Program-made: the position numbers and the translations under genes
Shown: positions 1 to 7,142 of the stretch, piece after piece
Position numbering within the stretch: the first letter of the stretch is position 1
Layout: every line of letters begins with the position of its first letter
Source: an uncultured Collinsella sp.
Lineage (GTDB): Bacteria; Actinomycetota; Coriobacteriia; Coriobacteriales; Coriobacteriaceae
DNA length: 7,142 nucleotides
Reading direction: 5' to 3'
NCBI GenBank assembly: GCA_900547285.1
Contig: URGF01000098.1
Coordinates: 1 to 7,142 of the forward strand
The notes under the pieces: generated by a model
What the model was told of the DNA's origin: nothing
What the model saw: the letters and a program-made list of their open reading frames with translations, nothing else
Database searches by the model: none

Positions 1-58
1 CCCCAGCTGCCGGCACTTGGGGACGTTCCTTTTGGGCCGGCATTCGGGGACAGCCCTT
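1..58. repeat. Imperfect tandem GCCGGCA-GGGGAC repeat, cut by window edge
   Basis: Two related copies lie head to tail with a 27-bp period: GCCGGCACTTGGGGACGTTC begins at 9 and GCCGGCATTCGGGGACAGCC at 36. They share GCCGGCA, GGGGAC and a following CC..TT. Positions 1-22 also form a near-perfect palindrome centred on GCCGGC (CCCCA at the left, TGGGG at the right, one G-T and one C-C mismatch). The element lies 26 bp past the gltD stop codon and continues out of the window. It resembles GC-rich intergenic repeats I associate with Coriobacteriia, but this is from memory. The hairpin could help end gltBD transcription, yet no T-run is visible inside the window, so I do not call a terminator. Confidence 0.6.
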
Positions 59-83
59 GACGATTCAGCTGTGGACAGCCGCC

Positions 84-1565
<1,482 letters not shown>

Positions 1566-1570
1566 GGCAC

Positions 1571-4500
1571 TTACGCCTCCTTCTTGGTCGAAGCAACAGA
1601 GCTGGCGGTGGCGGGCGCAGCGCCAGCGACACCACCCGCCACATCAAAGCGAGCGACATCCGCGGCACTCGCGCGGCCGGTCACAATGTCAAACGCCAGC
1701 TCCTCGGCCTGCGCATGCGTCTTGCCCACGGCCTCGGCGGCGGCGACAATCGCCAGCACGCGCTCGTACTCGGTTGGAATGACCTTCACAAAGTGCTTGC
1801 TCATCGTCTCAAAGCTGTAGAGCAGCTTAATACCGCGCGGGCTCTGCGTCGCGTCCACGTGCTCCTGGATGAGCGCACGAATCTGCGCAAGCTCACCGGC
1901 CGTCGGGGCTTTAAGCTCAACGCTCTCGTGGTTCACACGGGCATCGAGCGTGCCGTACTGGTCAAAGACGTAAGCCACGCCGCCCGTCATGCCGGCGGCG
2001 AAGTTCTGCCCGACCTCGCCCAGGATGAGCGCCAGACCTCCCGTCATGTACTCGCAGCCATGGTTGCCGCAGCCCTCGACCACCACCGTGGCACCGGAGT
2101 TGCGTACGCCAAAGCGCTGGCCGGCCAGGCCGTTAATGAAGCCGCGGCCACTCGTAGCGCCAAAGAACGCAACGTTGCCCACGATGATGTTCTCGTCGAA
2201 CTTGTAGGTCGCATGCGGGTTGGGGCGCACCGACACCTCGCCGCCCGAAAGGCCCTTGCCAAAGTAGTCGTTGGCGTCGCCGCACACGTTGAGCGTAATG
2301 CCGCGCGGCAGAAAGGCGCCAAAGCTCTGACCGGCCGAACCATCGCAATCGATGGTGATGGAGCCGGCGGGCAGACCCTCGGGATGCGCCTTGGTCACCG
2401 CGTTGCCCAAGATGGTGCCCACGCAACGGTTGACGTTGGCGATATCGGCGCGGAAGCGAATCGGACGCAGGTGCGCACGGGCATCGGCCGTATAGGGCAC
2501 AAACAACGTGGAGTCGAGCGTCTTGTCGAGCTCACTGTCCGCAGCCATCTGCGGCAGGAAGTGACGACCGTCGGCACCCGGGATGTGGGCACCGAACTCG
2601 CAGGTCGCGCTCGCCAGCACGGGCGACAGATCGAGCAGGTTGGCCTTGCGGTTGCCCGGGACCTCAATCTGGCGCAAGCACTCGGGATGGCCGACCATCT
2701 CGTCGACGGTGCGGAAGCCCAGGCTCGCCATGACCTCGCGCAGCTGCTCGGCAACAAAGAGCATAAAGTGCTCGACGTGCTCGGGCTTGCCGCGGAAGCC
2801 GCGACGCAGGCGGCAGTTTTGCGTGGCGATGCCGGCCGGGCAGGTATCCTGCTGGCAGTCGCGCTGCATGAGGCAGCCCATGGAGATGAGCGGCATGGTC
2901 GCAAAGCCAAACTCCTCGGCACCCAGCAGGCAGGCGACGGCGACGTCGGTGCCGTCCATGAGCTTGCCGTCGGCCTCGAGTACCACGCGCGAGCGCAGGC
3001 CGTTTTGCAGCAACGTCTGTTGAGCCTCGGCAAGGCCAAGCTCCAGCGGCAGACCGGCGTGCCAGATCGAATCGCGCGCCGCAGCACCGGAGCCGCCGTT
3101 GTGGCCGCTGATCAAGATCTTGTCGGCAGCGCCCTTGGCCACGCCGGTGGCGATGGTGCCGACGCCGGCCTCGCTGACCAGCTTGACCGACACGCGCGCG
3201 CCGGGGTTGGCGTTCTTAAGATCGAAGATAAGCTCTGCCAGGTCCTCGATGGAGTAGATGTCGTGGTGCGGAGGAGGCGAGATCAGGCCGATACCGGGCG
3301 TGGACTGACGGACCTCGGCGATCCAGGGGTAGACCTTCTTGCCGGGCAGGTGACCGCCCTCGCCGGGCTTGGCGCCCTGGGCCATCTTGATCTGAATCTC
3401 GAAGGCGCTGCACAGGTAGCGGCTCGTCACGCCAAAGCGCGCGCTTGCCACCTGCTTGATGGCGGAGTTCTTGGAGTCACCGTTGGCCAGCGGGGTCTCA
3501 CGACGCGGGTCCTCGCCGCCCTCGCCCGAGTTGGAACGGCCGTGCAGGCGGTTCATGGCGATGGCCATGCACTCGTGCGCCTCTTTGCTGATGGAACCGT
3601 ACGACATGGCGCCGGTGTTAAAGCGGCGGACGATGTTGAGCGCGGGCTCCACCTCGTCGAGCGAAACCGGCGTGCGGCCGCTGGCATCAAAGTCCAGCAG
3701 GTCGCGCAGGCGCACGGCACGGCCGGTGCGGTGCAGGCGGGCGCTGTACTCCTTAAAGGTGTCGTAGCTGTCCTCGCGGCAGGCGGTCTGCAGCAGGTAG
3801 ACGGTCTGCGGGTCGATAAGGTGATCCTCGCCGCCGAGCGGACGCCACTTGGTCAGGCCCAGCGTGGGCAGCTGATCGGGAGCCGGACTCTTAAGGATAG
3901 CGAGCGCGGCGTCATAGCGCTCATTCTGCTCGCGCTCGACGTCCTCAACACCCATACCGCCCACACGGCTCACCGTGCCGGCGAAGTACGCATTGACGAA
4001 CTCCGGCGTAAAGCCCACGGCCTCGAAGATCTGCGCGGAGTGGTAGCTCTGCACCGTGGAGATGCCCATCTTGGACATGATGGAGACGATGCCCGCCGTC
4101 GCGGCCTTGTTGTAATTGGCGATGCCCTGCTCGGCCGTCACGTCCAGGTCGCCGCGTGCCGCCAGATTGCGGATGCACGCATGCGCGTTGTACGGGTAGA
4201 TGCCGCTTGCGGAGTAGCCCACCAGCGCCGCAAAGTCGTGCGGAGACACGGCATCGCCGCACTCCACCACGATATCGGCAAAGGTGCGCACACCGGCACG
4301 GATCAGGTGGTTGTGCACGCAGCCCACGGCGAGCAGCGACGGCACGGGTACCTCGCCCGCAGCGGCACGGTCGCTCAGCACCACGATGTTCACGCCATCG
4401 CGAACCGCAGCCTCGACGTCTTCGGCAAGCTGCTTGAGCGCAGCCTGCAGCGCGCCCTCGCCCGCATCGCGACGGTACACGGCACGGAAGCGGCGGGTCT

Positions 4501-6268
4501 TAAAGCCCACGCGGTCGATGGCGCAGATGCGGTCAAACTCCTCCTCGCTCAGCAGCGGACGCTCCAAGCGCACCAGCTGGCAGGCCGTGCGGGAGTCTTC
4601 GAGCAGGTTGCCGTGGTTGCCCAGGTAGAGCGTGGTCGAGGTGACCATATGCTCGCGAAGGGCGTCGATGGGCGGGTTCGTGACCTGGGCGAACAGCTGA
4701 TAGAAGTAGTCAAAGAACGAACGCGTCTTCTTGGACAGGCAGGCCAGCGGCGCGTCGATACCCATCGAGGCGAGCGGTGCCTTGCCCTGCTGGGCCATGG
4801 GACGCACGACCTCGTCGACGTCATCCCAGTGGTAGCCGAGCTTGGCCATACGCACGGCGACGGGCACCTCAGCGTCCTCGGCGGGCGTTGCCACGGCAGG
4901 CCTATCGAGCGCGTCGACGGTCAGCGTCTCCTCGGCAATCCAATCACGGTAGGGCTTTTCCTTGGCGTAACGGGCGCGCAGCTCGTCGTTGTAGATAACG
5001 CGGCCGCGGGCAAAGTCGACCTCGAGCATCTGGCCCGGCCCCAGACAGCCGCTCGTCAGGATGTTCTCGGGGCTCACCTCGATGGTGCCCACCTCGCTTG
5101 CCAGCATAAAGCGACCGTCGCGCGTCACATAGTAGCGGGCGGGACGCAGGCCGTTACGGTCGAGGGCGGCACCCAGCGTGCGACCGTCGGTAAAGGCGAT
5201 GGCCGCCGGGCCGTCCCACGGCTCCATGAGCATTGACTGGTAGGCGTCGTAGGCGCGGCGCTCCTCACTCAGGCTATCGTTGTGGTCCCACGGCTCGGGC
5301 AGCAGCATGGACGCGGCACGCGTGAGCGGGCGACCGTTCATGACCAAAAACTCGAGCACGTTGTCCAGAATCGCGGAGTCGGAGCCCTCGCGGTTGATGA
5401 TGGGCATCACGCGCTCAAGATCGTGCTGCAGCACGGGGCTGTACAGGTTGGGTTCGCGGGCGCGAATCCAGTTGACGTTGCCCTTGAGGGTATTGATCTC
5501 GCCGTTGTGAATGATAAAGCGGTTGGGGTGCGCACGCTCCCAGCTGGGCGTGGTGTTGGTGGAGTAGCGCGAGTGGACGAGCGCCACGGCCGTCTTGACG
5601 GCGGCATCGTTGAGGTCGATGAAGAAGCGGCGCATCTGCGTGGCGACCAGCATGCCCTTGTATACAATGGTGCGCGAGCTCATGGAGCACACATAGAAGA
5701 TCTTGTCGCGCAGGGCAAACTCGGCGTCGGCCTTCTTCTCGATGGTGCGGCGGCACACGTACAGGCGGCGCTCGAAGGCGTCGCCCGCCGGCGTGTCGTC
5801 GGGACGACCCAGGAAGGCCTGCAAGATGGTAGGCATGCAGGCGCGGGCCGTCTCGCCCAAATCGTGCGGGTCGACCGGCACCTCGCGCCAAAAGAGCAAC
5901 GGCACGCCAGCCTCGGCGCAGCCCTCCTCAAACACGCGGCGGGCATCCTCTACGCCCTTGTCGTCCTGCGGGAAGAACAGCATGGCCACGCCATAGTCGC
6001 CCTCTGCCGGCAGAATCTGGCCGCACTTTTGGGCCTCTTTACGGAAAAAGTGATGCGGAACCTGGAACAGGATGCCGGCGCCGTCGCCGGTGTTCTTCTC
6101 GAGTCCCGTGCCGCCGCGGTGCTCCAAGTTGACCAGAATGGACAGTGCGTCGTCCAGGATCTGGTGATGGCGCTCGCCGTTGATATCGGCAAGCGCGCCG
6201 ATGCCACATGCATCGTGGTCGAATTCGGGGCGATAAAGGCCCTGCTGCTGAGCGGAATCTGCCTGCAT
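1571..6268 (-). CDS. gltB: Glutamate synthase large (alpha) subunit
   Basis: This subunit catalyses L-glutamine + 2-oxoglutarate + 2 e- to two L-glutamate in the cytoplasm, using electrons from GltD. The product has 1565 residues, near the family norm of about 1500. Domains in order: a class II glutamine amidotransferase with nucleophile C21 (DACGIG), so residues 1-20 are probably a cleaved propeptide, plus EHRGG at 49-53, SRYSTNT at 233-239 and HNGEINTLKGN at 254-264; a central domain at about 470-770; the FMN/2-oxoglutarate barrel at about 820-1200, with SYGSISKEAHE at 889-899, KMAQGAKPGEGG at 961-972 and PPPHHDIYSIEDL at 998-1010; [3Fe-4S] ligands C1132, C1138 and C1143 in C-x5-C-x4-C spacing; and a glycine-rich C-terminal helix domain at about 1270-1490 (GSAGQSFGAFL, GDANDYFGKGLSGGE). 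Residues from about 1540 form an Ala/Ser-rich tail. The ATG at 6268 has a strong GGGGAGG site and places C21 at the usual distance. It is first in an operon with gltD. One loop reads SGHNGGSGAA where SGHDGGTGA is commonest. Confidence 0.97.
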   Translation of the reverse strand: MQADSAQQQGLYRPEFDHDACGIGALADINGERHHQILDDALSILVNLEHRGGTGLEKNTGDGAGILFQVPHHFFRKEAQKCGQILPAEGDYGVAMLFFPQDDKGVEDARRVFEEGCAEAGVPLLFWREVPVDPHDLGETARACMPTILQAFLGRPDDTPAGDAFERRLYVCRRTIEKKADAEFALRDKIFYVCSMSSRTIVYKGMLVATQMRRFFIDLNDAAVKTAVALVHSRYSTNTTPSWERAHPNRFIIHNGEINTLKGNVNWIRAREPNLYSPVLQHDLERVMPIINREGSDSAILDNVLEFLVMNGRPLTRAASMLLPEPWDHNDSLSEERRAYDAYQSMLMEPWDGPAAIAFTDGRTLGAALDRNGLRPARYYVTRDGRFMLASEVGTIEVSPENILTSGCLGPGQMLEVDFARGRVIYNDELRARYAKEKPYRDWIAEETLTVDALDRPAVATPAEDAEVPVAVRMAKLGYHWDDVDEVVRPMAQQGKAPLASMGIDAPLACLSKKTRSFFDYFYQLFAQVTNPPIDALREHMVTSTTLYLGNHGNLLEDSRTACQLVRLERPLLSEEEFDRICAIDRVGFKTRRFRAVYRRDAGEGALQAALKQLAEDVEAAVRDGVNIVVLSDRAAAGEVPVPSLLAVGCVHNHLIRAGVRTFADIVVECGDAVSPHDFAALVGYSASGIYPYNAHACIRNLAARGDLDVTAEQGIANYNKAATAGIVSIMSKMGISTVQSYHSAQIFEAVGFTPEFVNAYFAGTVSRVGGMGVEDVEREQNERYDAALAILKSPAPDQLPTLGLTKWRPLGGEDHLIDPQTVYLLQTACREDSYDTFKEYSARLHRTGRAVRLRDLLDFDASGRTPVSLDEVEPALNIVRRFNTGAMSYGSISKEAHECMAIAMNRLHGRSNSGEGGEDPRRETPLANGDSKNSAIKQVASARFGVTSRYLCSAFEIQIKMAQGAKPGEGGHLPGKKVYPWIAEVRQSTPGIGLISPPPHHDIYSIEDLAELIFDLKNANPGARVSVKLVSEAGVGTIATGVAKGAADKILISGHNGGSGAAARDSIWHAGLPLELGLAEAQQTLLQNGLRSRVVLEADGKLMDGTDVAVACLLGAEEFGFATMPLISMGCLMQRDCQQDTCPAGIATQNCRLRRGFRGKPEHVEHFMLFVAEQLREVMASLGFRTVDEMVGHPECLRQIEVPGNRKANLLDLSPVLASATCEFGAHIPGADGRHFLPQMAADSELDKTLDSTLFVPYTADARAHLRPIRFRADIANVNRCVGTILGNAVTKAHPEGLPAGSITIDCDGSAGQSFGAFLPRGITLNVCGDANDYFGKGLSGGEVSVRPNPHATYKFDENIIVGNVAFFGATSGRGFINGLAGQRFGVRNSGATVVVEGCGNHGCEYMTGGLALILGEVGQNFAAGMTGGVAYVFDQYGTLDARVNHESVELKAPTAGELAQIRALIQEHVDATQSPRGIKLLYSFETMSKHFVKVIPTEYERVLAIVAAAEAVGKTHAQAEELAFDIVTGRASAADVARFDVAGGVAGAAPATASSVASTKKEA
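1576..1582 (-). promoter_or_regulatory. gltD ribosome binding site inside the end of gltB
   Basis: On the minus strand AAGGAGG is formed by the Lys-Glu-Ala codons just before the gltB stop and lies 10 nt before the gltD ATG. The gltB TAA (1571-1573) lies between the site and the ATG. Ribosomes ending gltB would be placed directly at the gltD start, consistent with coupled translation and matched subunit output. Confidence 0.85.
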
Positions 6269-6274
6269 CGCGAT

Positions 6275-6281
6275 CCTCCCC
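6275..6281 (-). promoter_or_regulatory. gltB ribosome binding site
   Basis: GGGGAGG on the minus strand, 6 nt before the ATG at 6268, is a near-ideal Shine-Dalgarno match. It fixes the gltB start, which gives a propeptide of 20 residues ahead of the catalytic cysteine. Confidence 0.85.
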
Positions 6282-6310
6282 TAGATATTTAGACAGTCAG
6301 TTGAATAGGC

Positions 6311-6316
6311 ATACTA
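6311..6316 (-). promoter_or_regulatory. Possible -10 element for gltBD
   Basis: TAGTAT on the minus strand matches 4 of 6 positions of TATAAT and would give a leader of roughly 35 nt before gltB. I see no convincing -35 hexamer 16-18 bp upstream, so this may be an activated promoter or simply chance. A second AT-rich run, TAAATAT near 6285-6291, is too close to the ribosome binding site to be a useful -10. Confidence 0.25.
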
Positions 6317-6336
6317 GGAGCATCGCCGGCCCGTTG

Positions 6337-6359
6337 TGTTTCCCACCCGTTTCGAAACA
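6337..6359. promoter_or_regulatory. Possible operator: GTTTC repeats and palindrome upstream of gltB
   Basis: GTTTCGAAAC at 6349-6358 is a perfect 10-bp palindrome. A further GTTTC lies at 6338-6342, so TGTTTC (6337-6342) and GAAACA (6354-6359) also form an inverted repeat across 11 bp. It sits about 70-90 bp upstream of the gltB start, just upstream of the candidate -10, where a regulator could bind. The regulator is unknown and the site could be chance. Confidence 0.25.
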
Positions 6360-6448
6360 ATCGCGTAACGCACGCCCTACGAGCGGACACCGCCGACCTC
6401 AAGGGCGACAACATAGGCCCCAAGTTCAGCCTGTTAGCTCACCACTTC

Positions 6449-6513
6449 AAACATCTCAATCTGTAACAGGAAGGCCCAATTACGACGACTAACTGTTACA
6501 GATTGAGATGTTT
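6449..6513. repeat. Palindromic unit 1 (variant arms)
   Basis: Perfect 21-bp arms at 6449-6469 and 6493-6513 enclose a 23-nt loop. The arms carry CTCAAT/ATTGAG and ACAT/ATGT where unit 2 has CTCGAT/ATCGAG and ATGT/ACAT. Each difference from unit 2 is compensated in the opposite arm. A run of four T follows the right arm. Confidence 0.9.
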
Positions 6514-6528
6514 TCGAGAGACAGTTCC

Positions 6529-6593
6529 GAATGTCTCGATCTGTAACACAAAGGGCCGGTTTTGGCGGCAAACTGTTACAGATCGAGACATTC
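6529..6593. repeat. Palindromic unit 2
   Basis: Perfect 20-bp arms at 6529-6548 and 6574-6593 (GAATGTCTCGATCTGTAACA and its inverse) enclose a 25-nt loop. Inside the loop GCC (6555-6557) can pair with GGC (6564-6566), giving a small second stem. Confidence 0.9.
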
Positions 6594-6611
6594 CATAGGA
6601 CCATTTCTTCC

Positions 6612-6670
6612 TGTCTCGATCTGTAACACCTAGGCCCAATTTCCATCCCTAGTTGTTACAGATCGAGACA
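6612..6670. repeat. Palindromic unit 3
   Basis: Perfect 17-bp arms at 6612-6628 and 6654-6670 (TGTCTCGATCTGTAACA and its inverse) enclose a 25-nt loop. After one C-T mismatch the stem continues for 5 bp, with CTAGG (6630-6634) pairing CCTAG (6648-6652). The outer AA present in the left arms of units 1 and 2 is lost here, although the matching TT remains at 6671-6672. Confidence 0.9.
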
Positions 6671-6726
6671 TTTCGGCAGCCCCCCTTCACCATCCCATTC
6701 AAATACAACAATTTTGTTAGTCCTGG

Positions 6727-6755
6727 TTAACTTTTAAGCCTAAAACGGGTATCCT
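6727..6755 (+). promoter_or_regulatory. Candidate gpmA promoter
   Basis: TTAACT at 6727-6732 (4 of 6 to TTGACA) and TATCCT at 6750-6755 (4 of 6 to TATAAT) are spaced by 17 bp. This would start transcription near 6762 and leave a leader of roughly 46 nt before gpmA. The local AT-rich stretch and the position support it, but both hexamers are only moderate matches. Just upstream, AACAA-TT-TTGTT (6707-6718) is a small inverted repeat that could be an operator or chance. Confidence 0.45.
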
Positions 6756-6795
6756 TTGCGGCGTCAAGCAAACGGCACGCACACCGTGCCAGATC

Positions 6796-6802
6796 AAGGA
6801 GG
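6796..6802 (+). promoter_or_regulatory. gpmA ribosome binding site
   Basis: AAGGAGG lies 5 nt before the ATG at 6808 and decides the start. The next in-frame ATG, at 6835 (codon 10), has no comparable site. Confidence 0.85.
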
Positions 6803-6807
6803 CCCCT

Positions 6808-7142
6808 ATGGCGCACCAAGCAGACCAGCAGACGATGCAACTTGTCCTTATCCGTCACGGAGAATCCGAGTGGAACAAACTCAACCTGTTCACCGGCTGG
6901 ACCGACGTAGAACTCACCGACACGGGCCGCGAAGAAGCCGCAGCAGGCGGTCGAGCCCTCAAAGAAGCGGGCTTCGACTTCGACGTCTGCTACACCTCGC
7001 GTCTCAAGCGCGCAATTCACACCCTCGACATCGTGCTCGGCCAAATGGATCGCGAGTGGCTGCCCGTCATCAAATCCTGGAAGCTCAACGAGCGCCACTA
7101 CGGAGCGTTGCAGGGTCTCAACAAGGCCGATGCCGCGGCGGA
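6808..7142 (+). CDS. gpmA: 2,3-bisphosphoglycerate-dependent phosphoglycerate mutase, 5' part
   Basis: This is the glycolytic and gluconeogenic cytoplasmic enzyme that interconverts 3-phosphoglycerate and 2-phosphoglycerate through a phosphohistidine, primed by 2,3-bisphosphoglycerate. Only 111 codons are inside the window, from a family of about 230-250 residues; the frame is open to the last base. The histidine phosphatase signature RHGESEWN is at 16-23, with H17 as the phosphorylated histidine. FTGW at 28-31, TSRLKRAIHT at 63-72 (R68, equal to E. coli R62) and KSWKLNERHYGALQGLNKA at 89-107 (E95, equal to E. coli E89) are all diagnostic of the cofactor-dependent GpmA type rather than the metal-dependent GpmI type. 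The second catalytic histidine lies in the missing part. The N-terminus is about 6 residues longer than in E. coli. It is transcribed away from gltBD, with its own likely promoter. Confidence 0.96.
   Translation, partial: MAHQADQQTMQLVLIRHGESEWNKLNLFTGWTDVELTDTGREEAAAGGRALKEAGFDFDVCYTSRLKRAIHTLDIVLGQMDREWLPVIKSWKLNERHYGALQGLNKADAAA

Larger units (their letters stand above)
6449..6671. repeat. Tandem array of three palindromic units, exact 80-bp period
   Basis: The left-arm sequence CTGTAACA starts at 6461, 6541 and 6621, and the right-arm TGTTACAG at 6494, 6574 and 6654, so both arms recur at exactly 80 bp. The arm consensus is TGTCTCGATCTGTAACA and its inverse. Between the arms all three loops hold AGGSCCRRTT at the same offset (6472, 6552 and 6632), so the units are direct tandem copies with a common orientation. 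Spacers between units (6514-6528 and 6594-6610) are not conserved. There are no associated genes and no target-site duplications. Possible natures include a palindromic extragenic element of the REP/BIME kind, an array of protein-binding sites, or structured RNA. The family is not identified. Confidence 0.9.
6269..6807. other. Divergent intergenic region between gltB and gpmA
   Basis: These 539 bp contain no supportable gene. From left to right they hold the gltB leader and possible control sites (6269-6360), a stretch with nothing I can recognise (6361-6448), the 80-bp-period palindromic array (6449-6671), and a more AT-rich gpmA promoter region (6690-6807). Short open frames here, such as one on the minus strand at 6434-6646, read through the palindromes. 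Because 80 is not a multiple of 3, each repeat unit is read in a different frame, which argues against coding. No tRNA or recognisable riboswitch is seen. Confidence 0.8.

Noticed and set aside
5282..6292. A 336-codon plus-strand open frame antisense to the gltB 5' part
   Set aside because: It is in register with gltB codons and has no domain; the glutaminase domain on the minus strand explains the sequence.
6434..6646. A 70-codon minus-strand open frame across the palindromic array
   Set aside because: It is made almost entirely of the repeat arms and loops, and the 80-bp period changes frame in each unit. Similar repeat-derived peptides could be mis-annotated as hypothetical proteins.
6449..6671. 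CRISPR array
   Set aside because: Repeated 17-21 bp segments alternate in orientation instead of being direct repeats, the intervening segments alternate between about 15-25 nt and share a core, and no cas genes are visible.
6449..6671. Rho-independent terminators
   Set aside because: The stems are long but AT-balanced and lack a proper U-tract on either strand (at most four T), and the site is between divergent promoters rather than after a gene.
6449..6671. Insertion sequence or MITE remnant
   Set aside because: Inverted arms are present, but there is no transposase remnant and I see no target-site duplication around the units. A mobile origin remains possible but is not supported here.
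6727..7098. A 123-codon minus-strand open frame over the gpmA start
   Set aside because: It is antisense to gpmA, whose RHGESEWN and LNERHYGALQG motifs and ribosome binding site establish the real gene on the plus strand.

Overview
The window is GC-rich with compact genes and strong Shine-Dalgarno sites. It carries most of a nitrogen-assimilation operon on the minus strand and the start of a glycolytic gene on the plus strand. Protein style, base composition and two families of GC-rich or palindromic intergenic repeats suggest a high-GC Gram-positive bacterium, most likely a gut Coriobacteriia member of the Collinsella type. That assignment is inference from memory of such genomes; there is no rRNA or other marker here to prove it.

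Layout. Positions 1-58 hold the cut-off edge of an imperfect, near-palindromic repeat with two copies of a GCCGGCA..GGGGAC motif, just past the 3' end of gltD. Positions 84-1565 (minus) encode the complete glutamate synthase small subunit GltD. Positions 1571-6268 (minus) encode the complete large subunit GltB. The two are transcribed gltB then gltD with only 5 nt between them, and the gltD ribosome binding site lies in the last codons of gltB, so they almost certainly form one operon with coupled translation. Positions 6269-6807 are a 539-bp divergent intergenic region. Positions 6808-7142 (plus) are the first 111 codons of gpmA, 2,3-bisphosphoglycerate-dependent phosphoglycerate mutase, cut by the window end.

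How the genes work together. GltB releases ammonia from glutamine and adds it to 2-oxoglutarate at its FMN site. GltD supplies the electrons from NAD(P)H through FAD and iron-sulfur clusters. Together they make two glutamates per cycle and complete the GS-GOGAT route. GpmA interconverts 3- and 2-phosphoglycerate in central carbon metabolism; it is a divergent neighbour, not obviously part of the same pathway.

The most unusual part is 6449-6671 in the divergent intergenic region: three tandem palindromic units with an exact 80-bp period. Each has perfect arms of 17-21 bp around a 23-25 nt loop that shares a conserved, asymmetric core. The first unit differs from the second at three arm positions, and each change is matched by a compensating change in the opposite arm. 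This is the best candidate in the window for a poorly described element; everything else is ordinary housekeeping content. Several very long open frames lie antisense to gltB and gltD, but they are codon-register shadows caused by codon bias and are not annotated.
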